From Eriocheir sinensis (taxonomy: Eukaryota; Arthropoda; Malacostraca; Decapoda; Varunidae): a stretch of DNA of 64,000 nt. The stretch spans positions 8,277,651 through 8,341,650 of the forward strand of contig NC_066512.1 of NCBI RefSeq assembly GCF_024679095.1, read 5' to 3'. Under the pieces are notes generated by a model. That model made no database searches, was not told the DNA's origin, and saw only the letters and a program-made list of their open reading frames with translations. A program made the position numbers and the translations under genes. Below, piece by piece: positions 42,026 through 57,616 of the stretch. Positions within the stretch are counted from its first letter, which is position 1. Each line of letters begins with the position of its first letter.

Positions 42026-44030
42026 GAGAGAGAAGGAGAAAAGAAGAACAACAACAGTATTTGTGGCAACTTCCTTGGTGGCGGAAGACAACAAAGAAAG
42101 GTGTGGAGTGAACGAGCAAACAGGTGGAGGATACGCTCATTAGAAAAGAAACGGTTCAGACTATTTAGAAACAAGCAGCTCAGAAAGCTTGAAGAACGTT
42201 CCATAGGGTGGCCATTTGAAAACTTGGATGATAAATAAACGCTTTTAACATGATACATGACCCGAATCGATGGCATATTTTGTCTGGCTCTACTTAAATT
42301 TTAGTCGAGATGCATTCAGTGTTACTGTATTATGTATGGTGTGTGGATCGAGTTCGGTCGATGAAATAAACATCGAAACAGACGCAACGATTAGGCTAAA
42401 ATAATTATGAATTATAACCAGATATTAGGCTGGACCTAAAGTGACAGAGGAGGTAAGGTACTCATTACTATTAGACTCCTACAATAAGCATCAAGGAATG
42501 TAAAATTTGGTTAATATATAAATAAAATTAGATGAGGATATGAATATAATAAAAAAAATAATAATTACCACCCCACCGCATCACATCGTTACACAATCCC
42601 GCAGCAAGAAGCATCAAGTAACACAACCTCACACCAAACTACATCTATAGTCGCGATTCCACACAAGCAACATTTGCATTTATGCAACATGCCTCATTGT
42701 CAAATAAACAGTAAAAGGCTTTAGCAACAGATGGACACAGAAGGCATGGCATGTGTATGACAGATGTCACATGTTGCCGTGTTACATGCCGTGGTTGCAT
42801 GCCGCATGACAATTCAAATATGTTGTTAGTTTTGAACGCCTCCCCACCAGCACACCACCAACAAAAAGATGAAAACCAAGCAACAAAAAAAAAAAACTGG
42901 TCCAAACCGAAAAACTATAGGAAACATACATAATCGGATATAAAAAGAAAGAATAAATAAATATGCAAAAAAAGATTGCAAAATTGGAAAGCAAAAAAAA
43001 AATCAAAACGGAAAAAAATAAAAAAAGAAGATAAAGAATGGATCACCTCGCCGTGAATACAAACAAAAGCCCACCTAAAAAAGTCTGGTCCTCCTCCCAT
43101 TAAGAAGAAGAGAAGAGTATTTGCCTACGACCTGCTTATATTCCTCCTCCTGGACCTGTGGACTGGCTATTGGCTGGCTTCATCTTTGAACGAACATCTT
43201 AATTCAATATTCAATATTTAAAATTTTTTCATTATTATTACTGCCCAAAAAAAAGTTCTCTCCCACCATCGGTGTTTTTTTTTTTTTTTTTTTTTTTTTT
43301 TGGGCGACACAGCACTAGATATGAAGCAGCAGCTACCGTCTGATGAGACATCGTGTTGACAACTAGCTTAGTTTTTGTTGAATTGGTGGAAAAGGTTTTG
43401 TTGCATTCAACATTCAACACAGCATGTAACATGCAACAATCAACAACGGTGTTGCTTTGTCGCAGGCAACATGTCTCCTTGTTGAAAGCCGCATTCAACA
43501 TTCTTGTTGAAAGCCAGTCATGTCGCATGGTACATGTTGCCCGTGTTGCCTCGGTGGAATCGCGCCTTAAGAATACATCCGCACAGCAACACACAATGAT
43601 AAGTAACACAATCCATATCAACACGAAAAAACACAATTCCTTAGTTGCACACATCAAGTACAACAATCCCACAGCAACAAGCATCAAGTATCAACACCCA
43701 AAGTCAAAACATGTTAAGTAACACAACCCTAAATTAACACATTAAATAACACAACCCCTCAGCAACACACAGCTACAGGTCTCAGCGAGTCGATAAAATA
43801 CTCACCGGATGACAATTTCGGTGTGCCGACACGCTGTTCACTTAGGCTCCAACAAGTTCTTAATATACTCTGTTCCAAATCATATTAATAAGGCGTTCAT
43901 TTTTTTCAAGGCGCTACAGTTGAACAGTAATGACCGATACAAATACGACGCCAATGCCCACTTGATGCTGCCGCGACGAGCCGTTTTATGGGCGAGCATC
44001 GTAGACATGCTGTAATAAGTTCTTTCCCAC
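41990..44030 (+). repeat. R repeat, downstream blocks (second copy), split by a transposon
   Basis: After (AAC)n at 41990-42023 it matches 12470-13600: GTGTGGAGTGAACGAGCAAA, TTCAGTGTTACTGTA, GAGTTCGGTCGATGA, then the AACACA minisatellite and CCCACTTGATGCTGCCGCGA. It lacks SINE B at the corresponding point (43980). Element 42650-43566 interrupts it. Confidence 0.8.
42650..43566. mobile_element. Inverted-repeat DNA transposon remnant with GCAACATG motifs
   Basis: The left end GTCGCGATTCCACACAAGCA and the right end (complement) GGCGCGATTCCACCGAGGCA form a terminal inverted repeat. The other R copy at 13.1 kb shows the unoccupied minisatellite. Near both ends the motif GCAACATG / CATGTTGC and variants occur many times. 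The interior has no transposase, so it is non-autonomous. A poly-T run lies at 43268-43300. The target duplication is too short to define (TA or TTA possible), so the superfamily is left open. Confidence 0.8.
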
Positions 44031-44640
44031 TCGACCACAACAAGCCACTTACAAACAAGAAGAGGACTATGTGTATTGATTCCTATTGCATTATAAAGAA
44101 CTTGTCCCCAAAACGTTCGATTAAAAATGCAAGACCGTAAACAGCAAAAAAATACAACTCAATCAAAAGAGCCTTAAAACTCCCTCTCAAGCGATAATTA
44201 AGAATCAAACTTGGAACTTCAAATCTAGTCGTGTCAGTCCATCGATGGGTAATTTACCCAACTGTGATTGGGCAATTAGAGGCAATTATCATTTTTGAGG
44301 GAAGGTTAATGAGTCAGACGCGCAACGTAAAGTTTTGAAATAAATATCAGCGAGGGGAGCAGGGACGAGAAAAAAAATAATAGAAAGAGGAGGAAGAGAG
44401 GAGAGAAAGAGGAGGTAGTGGAGAGGAGAGGAGAGGAGAGGACAGGAGCGGAGAGGAAAGAGGAGATGAGAGGAAGAGGAGAGGAGAGGGAGAGAAAAGG
44501 AGAGGTGGCGGGGAGAAAAAAAAAACATGGAAAAAGAGGGAAGAGATAATGGGGTACGATGGAGAGGAGAGGTGAGGGTACAAAGAGGAGAAGAACAAGG
44601 AGTGAAAGGAAAAAATAATATGTCTATCATATACGCACAA
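44031..44640. other. Unassigned sequence, purine-rich in the second half
   Basis: 44390-44510 is a GAGGAGAGGAGA-type purine tract. No supported gene. Confidence 0.6.
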
Positions 44641-44672
44641 GTCGATAAGACTCGTGGGCTGCTTGGCGAGAA

Positions 44673-44701
44673 AATAAGTTGCCTACTTAAGGCAACTTAT
44701 T
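44673..44701. repeat. Perfect 12-bp stem hairpin
   Basis: AATAAGTTGCCT, loop ACTTA, AGGCAACTTATT. It has no U-run after it, so it is not a simple terminator. Confidence 0.8.
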
Positions 44702-44729
44702 GGCTCATTCTCTTGTTACCTCCACCATA

Positions 44730-44805
44730 AAAATTTCATCCTTCGCCACCAACGGGTCGGGGCCAAGCAGCCCTCGAAGCTACAGTAGTTGGCTTGTGCG
44801 CAAAT
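44730..44805 (+). repeat. Possible SINE type A tail
   Basis: CGCCACCAACGGGTCGGGGC resembles the type A tail block CGCCACTAACGGGCTAGGGT. There is no tRNA head. Confidence 0.35.
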
Positions 44806-45989
44806 GCTAAAAATATTTTTTTATATTCTCCTCTTCGTCGTATCCCTTTACCTCCTCCTTTTCAATGTGTTTCTCTCCTCCTCCTCCCCTTTTTCCTCCC
44901 TCTCCTCTCCTCTCCCTCGTCAAGACAAAGTTATATGAGTATTTTTTTTGTTCTTTTCTGTTTTTGTACTTCCGTACTCTCAGACAAGGATAAGAAATAA
45001 AAGAGATAAAAGAGAAAAGAATCCTCTTATAAAACTACATGGATAGATAATTCTACAGTACAAAACCACGGAAAAAGGAAGAAAACGAGGAAGTAGATGA
45101 ACGAAAGTTAATTATAAAAAAGGAGGAGGAGGAGGAGGGTGAAGAAGACTTCGACAAAGACGAACACGAGGGTGACAAGTACATTAACGATAATGTACAA
45201 TAATCTAAAAATCCAACAAGAAATAAGAAACAACAATACTCTGAAAGTAAGGAATGAAAGGGAGGGAGACTACAGCTCATGAAAAAAAGGAGATCAAAAA
45301 GACCCAACAATAATGAAAAAAAACTACTTCAAAAGAAGCTTTGAAAAAAATCTTAAACAAAAATGGTAAGGCATATTGCAAGGAGACAAAGGGAGAAAGG
45401 AAGGGAAACGTTGAAGTGCAATGAAAAATAAACAAAAGAACACTATATAAAAGTGCAAAAAGTACAAGCGACAATAACGAAAGGAAACATAAAAAAATGG
45501 AGTAAACAATAACATGGATAAAATATACTGTAGAATATATATGTAAAATGATTACGAGGAAGGAAAAAATAAGGAAACTATATATAAACTGAACCCGGCA
45601 AAGAAAACACAAAACAAAATATATAGGATACAGTAATGAATAGGGGAAGGGAATGTTTAGGATAAGGAGTAGCAGTAAGGGGACGAAGGGGAGAGGGGAA
45701 AGAAAAGAAGAATAAAGCAAGAGGAGCAAAGTAGAGGAAAGAAGGAAGAGGAAAAGGAAAAACGATAAAGATTATGAAAGGTAGCTAACGAACAAAAACG
45801 ATATAGGTAGGCGGAGCGGAGTGAATAAAAATGATAGCTGAAAAAAATATATAGAAAAAAAAGAGTGATAGGAAGAGGAGACGTAATGACAAGTAATAGG
45901 CATTAAGTACCCCAGCTGGTCTCCAGTGTGGGTAACTTGTTGGTCCACACTAATGGTTGCCCCATGGCCTCGTTAGGACCTAATGACTG

Positions 45990-46084
<95 letters not shown>

Positions 46085-46865
46085 TATTAATGCAGGGCGT
46101 TTTAGTGTCTTGACAAGGACAATAGTCCCTCGTCCTTTCTTTACTTCATGTAATATTCACCTCTCCTTCTTTCTCCTTTTTTTTTCTTCCTTTCATCCTC
46201 TAATCTTTTACTCTTCCTCCTCTTGCTGATATTTTTTCCTATCTTTAAGAAAAAAAATATTTAGGAAGGTGGAGGCAGACCAAGAAAAGAAAATCGGAGG
46301 AAGAGGAGGAGGAGGGGGAGGGGAGGAGGGGTACGGTTGAGTAGAAAAAAAAAAGGGAGCGCCAGCAAGATAAGCAAGAGCAGAAGGAAACATGATGGGT
46401 ATGAGATGGCTTTCCTTGGCCAGTACACAGGTGAGGTGTAGAACGTTCAGGTGAGGAGAAAGGCCCTCATCTGTGTCTCGGCTCCTCAGCGTACCACAAC
46501 AATGTCTCTCGCCACTCAGGTAGCCGATAACACGTGATGCAAACAAGAACAACGAAAACGCTTCAGGAGTCAGACGACCGGTAGACATGTAGACATACAC
46601 AAAGACAGGTACACCGAGACGGTGATTCAAAACACAGCCAGTTGAATAACTTTATCCTTTTCGTTAAATTCACTTACCAACGCAGCGAGTGGGAACCGAT
46701 AACACATTGAAACATCGTGAGCCAAAAGTGTTGGTAAACAGGCAAAACAGTAGCTAAAGTGTGTCTAAACTGTTTCCCGTTCTAAAGGTCCAGAATACAC
46801 TCTCCTAGTAATATGAACAAAAAAATCAAGGCAGTAAGAACGATTAGACACTATGCACAATTAAA
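44806..46865. other. Unassigned purine-rich sequence with (GA)n
   Basis: (GA)n at 45992-46081 (about 45 units). Frames at 45050-45730 on the minus strand are low-complexity Phe/Leu/Ser strings. 46260-46330 is a GGAGGA tract. No supported gene. Confidence 0.6.
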
Positions 46866-47350
46866 TACTAGGATCTTCGTCTCATCAGCTCTCCTCCTTA
46901 TACTGATAGTCTTCTACTCTTAAATTTCGCCGCCATGTTGCCTCTCTTTCTATCTTCTATCGATATTTTCAAGCTGACTGCTCTTCTGAACTTGCTAACT
47001 GCATACACCCCCCCCTCCCGCGGCTTCGCCACACACGACTTTCTACTCAAGCTCATCCTTTACTGTCCAAATCCCTTACGCAAGAGTTAACCAGCATCTT
47101 CACTCTTTCATCCCTCACGCTGGTAAACTCTGAAACAATCTTCCTTCATCTGTATTTCTTCCTGCCTACGACTTGAACTCTGTCAAGAGGAGAGTATCAG
47201 GACACCTTTCCTCCCGAAATTGACCTATCATTCGGCCACTCCTCTAACTCTTTTTAAGAGCAGTGAGTAAAGGGCTTTTTTTTTTTTTTTTACATTTGTT
47301 ACCTTTTTTTATGCCTTTGAACTAATTCCTCTGCTGTAAAAAAAAATAAA
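46866..47350 (+). pseudogene. JX-g: JX 3' fragment
   Basis: GGATCTTCGTCTCATCAGCT starts the C-terminal tail of the JX protein. GCCGCCATGTTGCCTCTC and CGCTGGTAAACTCT follow, then the 3' UTR (TTCGGCCACTCC) and an A-run near 47340. Small deletions shift the frame (for example CTCTTAAATTTCGCC). It is severely 5'-truncated. Confidence 0.85.
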
Positions 47351-50871
<3,521 letters not shown>

Positions 50872-52845
50872 CTCATTTCTGCCCGATATCGTGCCAAATC
50901 TATTCTCCGACTAACCAAAAATTCTTTCATTAATAGAAAATGTCAAAACCTTGCTTTCTCTAACTCTTCCCGTGACTTCTGGCATCTAGCCAAAAACATT
51001 TCCTCCAACTTCACTTCTTCATCTTTCCCTCCACTCCTCAGTCCTGACGGCAACACTGTCGTCTCATCTATCTCTAAGGCTGAACTCTTCTCTCAAACTT
51101 TTTCTAAAAACTCCACTCTGGACGATTCTGGGCATATTCCTCCTACTCATCCCCCCTCTGACTCCTTTATGCCTGTTATAAAGATTCTTCAAAATGATGT
51201 TTTCTATGCCCTCTCTGGCCTCAATCCTCAGAAGGCTTATGGACCTGATGGAGTGCCTCCTATTGTCCTTAAAAACTGTGCCTCCGTGCTGTCACCCTGC
51301 CTGGTCAAACTCTTTCGCCTCTGCCTGTCAACATCTACCTTTCCTTCTTGCTGGAAGTATGCCTTCATACAGCCTGTACCTAAGAAGGGTGACCGCTCCA
51401 ATCCCTCAAACTACCGTCCTATAGCTATACCTTCTTGTCTATCTAAAGCTTTTGAATCAATCCTTAACCGGATATTTCATAAGCATCTATCCACTTCTGA
51501 CCTTCTATCTGATCGCTAGTCTGGGTTCCGCAAGGGGCGTTCTACTGGTGATCGTCTTGCTTTCCTAACTGATTCTTGGTCATCCTCTCATAGCCGTTTC
51601 GGTGTGAAAATTTTGGTGTTGCGCTAGACATTTCAAAAGCCTTTGACAGGGTCTGGCACAAATCTTTGCTTTCCAAACTACCCTCCTACGGTTTCTACCC
51701 TTTTCTCTGTACCTTTATATACAGTTTCCTCTCTGGCCGTTCAATTTTGCCGTGGTAGACGGTCACTGTTCTTCCCCTAAATCTATTAACAGTGGTGTCC
51801 CACAGGGTTCTGTCCTATCTCCCACTCTTGTTCTGTTGTTCATTGATGATCTTCTTTCCAAAACGAACTGTCCTATCCATTCCTACGCCGATGATTCCAC
51901 TCTGCATTATTCAACTTCTTTTAATAGAAGACCCACCCTTCAGGAACTTAACGACTCAAGGCTGGAGGCTGCAGAACGCTTAGCCTCAGACCTTACTATT
52001 ATTTCCGATTGGGGCAAGAAGAACCTGGTGTCCTTCAACGCCTCAAAAACACAGTTTCTCCACCTATCCACTCGACACAATCTTCCAAACAACTATCCCC
52101 TATTCTTTGACAACACCCAGCTATCACCTTCCTCAACACTAAACATCCTCGGTCTATCCTTAACTCAAAATCTTAACTGGAAACTTCATATCTCATCTCT
52201 TACTAAATCAGCTTCCTCGAGGCTGGGCGTTCTGTACCGTCTCCGCCAGTTCTTCTCCCCTGCACAGTTGCTGTCCATATACAGGGGCCTTGTCCGCCCT
52301 CGTATGGAGTATGCATCTCATGTGTGGGGGGGCTCCACTCACACAGCTCTTCTGGACAGAGTGGAGGCTAAGGCTCTTCGTCTCATCAGCTCTCCTCCTC
52401 ATACTGATAGTCTTCTACCTCTTAAATTCCGCCGCAATGTTGCCTCTCTTTCTCTCTTCTATCGATATTTCCACGCTGACTGCTCTTCTGAACTTGCTAA
52501 CTGCATGCCTCCCCCACTCCCGCGGCCCCGGTGCACTCGACTTTCTACTCATGCTCATCCCTATACTGTCCAAACCCCTTATGCAAGAGTTAACCAGCAT
52601 CTTCATTCTTTCATCCCTCACGCTGGTAAACTATGGAACAATCTTCCTTCATCTGTATTTCCTCCTGCCTACGACTTGAACTCTTTCAAGAGGAGGGTAT
52701 CAGGACACCTCTCCTCCCGAAATTAACCTCTGATTTTAAACACTCCTTTAACCTCTGTTCGGGAACAGTGAGTAGCAGGCCTTTTTTTTTTCTTTTTTTT
52801 TCTTTGCGCCCTTGAGCTGTCTCCTTAGCTGTAAAAAAAAAAAAA
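50872..52845 (+). pseudogene. JX-i: JX copy from the linker to the 3' end
   Basis: It starts [18 protein letters not shown], the linker between endonuclease and RT, directly fused to JX-h. It repeats the RT with a stop at LLSDR-stop (about 51520), an indel near 51605 (GGTGTGAAAATT) and a one-base loss near 51745. From 51752 to 52726 the frame is open with NSGVPQGSVLSPTLVLLFIDDL, YADDSTLHYS, the full C-terminal tail and a normal end ([13 protein letters not shown]). The 3' UTR and poly(A) reach 52845. It is nearly identical to JX-h over the shared part, so the duplication is recent. Confidence 0.92.
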
Positions 52846-53366
52846 AATGTGTGGGGGGGCTCCACTCACACAGCTCTTCTGGACAGAGTGGAGGCTAAGG
52901 CTCTTCGTCTCATCAGCTCTTCTCCTCATACTGATAGTCTTCTACCTCTTAAATTCCGCCGCAATGTTGCCTCTCTTTCTATCTTCTATCGATATTTCCA
53001 CGCTGACTGCTCTTCTGAACTTGCTAACTGCATGCCTCCCCCCCTCCCGCGGCCCCGCTGCACTTGACTTTCTACTCATGCTCATCCCTATACTGCCCAA
53101 ACCCCTTATGCAAGAGTTAACCAGCATCTTCACTCTTTCATCCCTCACGCTGGTAAACTCTGGAACAATCTTCCTTCATCTGTATTTCCTCCTGCCTACG
53201 ACTTGAACTCTTTCAAGAGGAGGGTATCAGGACACCTCTCCTCCCGAAACTAACCTATCTTTCGGCCACCTCTTTGGATTCTTTTTAGGAGCAGCGAGTA
53301 GCGGGCTTTTTTTTATTAATGTTTGCTTTTTGTGTGCCCTTGAACTGTCTCCTTTGCTGTATAAAA
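52846..53366 (+). pseudogene. JX-j: JX 3' fragment following the poly(A) of JX-i
   Basis: It begins TGTGTGGGGGGGCTCCACTC directly after A14. It runs through the C-terminal tail with a nonsense change (CGA to TGA, about 53065, PRPRCT-stop) and ends in its own 3' UTR (GCGAGTAGCGGGCTTTTTTT) and A-rich end. The window's first JX fragment begins at the same point of the element. Confidence 0.9.
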
Positions 53367-53378
53367 AAAATTTAAAAA

Positions 53379-54300
53379 TCTGGCTAAGACTTCATTGTCA
53401 TTCTATTACTAAATACATCTGTGATGTTTATCTCTCACCTAACTCTACTAACTATGTAAAATTATTTTACTATTTTAGCTCTAAAGTGGAGCACATCTTG
53501 ACCCACTCTCCCATCGCTGAAATCTATATCCTAGGAGATTTCAATGTTCACCACCAGCTTTGGCTTTCATCCTCTCTCACTGACCAGCCTTGTGAACAAG
53601 TCTACAACTTTGCTCTCCTCAACGAGCTAGAGCAGTTGGTTCAGAACCCTACACGTATTCCCGACCGTCTTGGAGACAGGCCCGACATACTAGACCTCTT
53701 CCTTACCTCTAAACCTTCAACTTACCCTGTCAAACTGTTCTCTCCGTTGGGCTCCTCCGATCACAACGTTATTTCTGTATCTTGTCCTATCGCTGATGTA
53801 CATCCTCTGGACCCACCGAAGAGGCGATGGTTCTGGCATTTTGCTTCAGCTCGGTGGGACGACCTGAGAATGTACTTTTCCGATTTCCCGTGGAATGATT
53901 ACTGCTTCCAGGAGAGAGACCCCTCTGTGTGTGCCCAGCGCATCACAGAGGTGATTGTCTCAGGAATGGAGGCATACATTCCACGTACTTTCTCTACTCC
54001 CCATGCTAAAAAGCCTTGGTTTAATCACGCTTGTTCGTGTGCTGTCAAAGATAGAGAGGCAGCTCACAAAAGGTAACAGAGGCTTCGAACTCCCGCTAAC
54101 CATGATCTTTTTATTTCCGCCCGGAATCGTGCCCAAATCTATTCTTCGACTTTCCAAAAACTCCTTTATCCATAGCAAATGTCAACACCTTGCTTTCTCT
54201 AATTCTTCCAGTGACTTCTGGCACTTGGCCAAAAATATGTCCTCCAATTTCACTTTTTTCCTCTTTCCCGCCTCTTCTTAATCCTGACGGCAGCACTGCC
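53379..54300 (+). pseudogene. JX-k: internal JX fragment (endonuclease), truncated at both ends
   Basis: It starts ATCTGGCTAAGACTTCATTG, in the middle of the endonuclease, right after the JX-j tail. It contains [27 protein letters not shown] and [20 protein letters not shown], then a stop (TAC to TAA, about 54076) and a frameshift (GTGCCCAAATC). Similarity ends at CTGACGGCAGCACTGCC, before the RT. Both 5' and 3' ends are missing. Confidence 0.9.
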
Positions 54301-54402
54301 AGGTCGGCGGCATCACACCAACAACGAGCATGAATGTTATCCTAACTTGGTCTTGCCCCCGCTGTATTATGCTAGCCTAAAGACGAGAAGACTAGAGGAG
54401 GT

Positions 54403-55290
<888 letters not shown>

Positions 55291-55547
55291 ATGATGAAGG
55301 GATGCAATCGACAGGAGAGTGAGGCCACAGGATGGACATGTGAGGGGAATGATGGAAGGGGGGAAATTCATAAAAGAATTTATAAATATAAGTTAAAAAT
55401 AGAGAGGTGAGTGATGAAGGTTATGAAAAACATGAAAATTGGCGGAGGGAGAGAGAGGGGAAAAGAAGGGAAGAGTGAATGATAAAGTGGGGCACGAAAG
55501 AGTGGAAGGGAAAGGTGATGAAGCAAGAAGGGCAGGGAGGAAGGATT

Positions 55548-55591
<44 letters not shown>

Positions 55592-55691
55592 GAATGATGT
55601 CAGGAAAACAGGGGGAAAAAATATAGATCAACACGTGGCATTCACCTCTCATTACTGTCAACACAAATTATGTAATGGACGGAGCATCTTT

Positions 55692-55735
<44 letters not shown>

Positions 55736-56265
55736 CTACATCAAATTCTTTCCATGTTCCATCGTCCCCTTCTTCTTTTTTCATTCTTCTATGCGCAAAA
55801 TAAACTCCACTGCCATCTTCTCGCTTACATTTTCATAAGTAATTTGTTTACCTTCTTTTCCCCTCTTATTCCCTCCTTTCGTGAACCCACCCAGATCCTA
55901 TAACCGCCTACTCATCCCTTCTACATCTTCAATCCTTTCTTCTATATCTCCGCTCTATTCCCTCTTTACACCGTTCCTTTCCCTTCCTCTGCTTCCCCAT
56001 TCCCCCCGGAAACACGAAGGAAGCCCAGCCATAATACACATAGAAAGTACAGGAAGCTGACTAATTGGGCGGGTCTTGGGCTAGTATCCGCCGCCAAACC
56101 TAGGGAATTTAGGTACACCTTGGGATCTCTAGGCACACTTAGGTACACTGTGTGTACCTGTGATCCAGATATGTGGCAGCTCCTCCTTCCCTTTCTCTTT
56201 TGAATGTTTCTCTCCAATGCTCATCTTTTTCCCAACGCTTGCTTTTCCTGCTTTGTACCCCTCAC
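55291..56265. other. Unassigned sequence with (GA)n and (CT)n
   Basis: (GA)n 55552-55586 and (CT)n 55696-55731. The stretch 56100-56160 repeats the motif TTAGGTACAC several times. No gene is supported. Confidence 0.55.
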
Positions 56266-56271
56266 CTCTAC

Positions 56272-56297
56272 TTCTCTCTCTCTCTCTCTCTCTCTCT
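56272..56297. repeat. (CT)n microsatellite before CR1-D
   Basis: About 13 units directly precede the 5' truncation point of CR1-D. The tail of the same element runs into another (CT)n at 57573-57611. Confidence 0.95.
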
Positions 56298-56298
56298 T

Positions 56299-57567
56299 TC
56301 CAGAAAGCGTTTGATAAAGTCCCACATCAAAAATTACTTTACAAATTAAAGCAAATATGTATTGACGGTCAATTACACCATTGGATCGCGAATTGGTTGA
56401 GCAACAGACAACACAGACTGGTGATTGACGGATTTAACTCAGAGTGGGCGTCGGTCACTAATGGCGTCCCTCAGGGCTCGGTTCTTGGCCCAGTGCTCTT
56501 CATTATTTACATCAACGATGTGGATGTTGGACTCTATAATCGCATTATTAAATTTGCAGACGACACAAAGATTGGTAACTCGGTTCTCACTGACGAAGAC
56601 AGGCAAAGCCTCCCAGAGGATTTGCACAAAATTTCAGCTTGTTCGGATAGATGGGAGATGCCCTTTAACGTAGACAAGTGCCAGGTCCTTCAGGTTGGAA
56701 CAAGAAATAAGAAGTTCGATTAAGACTTGCGCGGCGTTAAACTCAAAAGTGTTCAATGCGTTAAGGACCTCTGGGTCAAAATCGCGTCAAACCTCAAATT
56801 CTCACAGCAATGCATCGATGCAGCAAATAAACCGAACAGAATGTTGGGCTTCGTTAAAATATTTTTTTTATTCAAGAATAAAGAAACATGGAAACATGAA
56901 CTAGCAGGCAGCAGAAAGCCTGTTGGCTCATTACAAGGCTGCCTGCTTTCAGTGATTTAAGCAATCCGTTACCCATAGGAGTGGCTAAACTGTAATACTT
57001 CCGCTCTACAATAGTTTAGTCAGACCCCACTTGGAATATGCGGTGCAGTTTAGGTCTCCCCACCATGCAAAGGACATTGCTAAATTAGAAGGTGTTCAGC
57101 GTCGGGCAACAAAAATGATCCCTTCCTTGCGCAACATATCCTACGAAGAAAGGCTTTCCACCCTTAACATGTTCTCTCTTGAGAAACGTCGCCTCCGAGG
57201 AAAACTGATCGAATGTTTCACGAATGTAGACAGAACAAAATTGTTTATGATCGATGACACTTTGCGAACGAGGAACAATGGCATAAAACTCAAAAGTAGA
57301 CTAGTAAATTCAGACTGCACCAAATTTTTCTTCACCAACGTTGTAGTGCGAGAATGGAATAAGCTGCACCTTCAGTGGTCCAGTGTAACAAGATTGACTC
57401 CTTAAAAAACAAGCTCGACCGTCACTTCCTTGAACTTAATATTAACTAGAGTTGAAATGAAACGTTTTGGAGCCATCTAATTAATGTAGAATCACTTAGG
57501 TTTAGGGACAGACCACCTAGTCTGGACCATGGGTTCTGTGTGGTCTGATTTTCCATGTAAATCTATG

Positions 57568-57572
<5 letters not shown>
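56299..57572 (+). pseudogene. CR1-D: CR1-type RT with 3' end
   Basis: QKAFDKVPHQKLLYKL opens the fragment. VTNGVPQGSVLGPVLFIIYI, IKFADDTKIGNSV (FADD) and WEMPFNVDKCQVLQVG follow. A stop occurs at 56720 (KKFD-stop), with a frameshift behind it. CVKDLWVKIASNLKFS and MLGFVK lead to the nested insertion at 56886. The frame resumes LYNSLVRPHLEYAVQF (57005), RRATKMIPSLRNISYEERL and NVVVREWNKL. The 3' end has GGTCTGATTTTCCATG and a repeated ATGTAAATCT. The subfamily differs from CR1-C and CR1-E in its tail repeat. Confidence 0.9.
56886..56991 (-). repeat. 106-bp CR1 3'-end fragment nested in CR1-D
   Basis: ACATGGAAACATGAACTAGC, AGAAAGCCTGTTGGCTCATT matches the 3' end of CR1-E at 59090-59150. The host frame reads through the two junctions without loss: KNKE ends at 56885 and VILPLYN starts at 56992. 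Confidence 0.88.
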
Positions 57573-57616
<44 letters not shown>

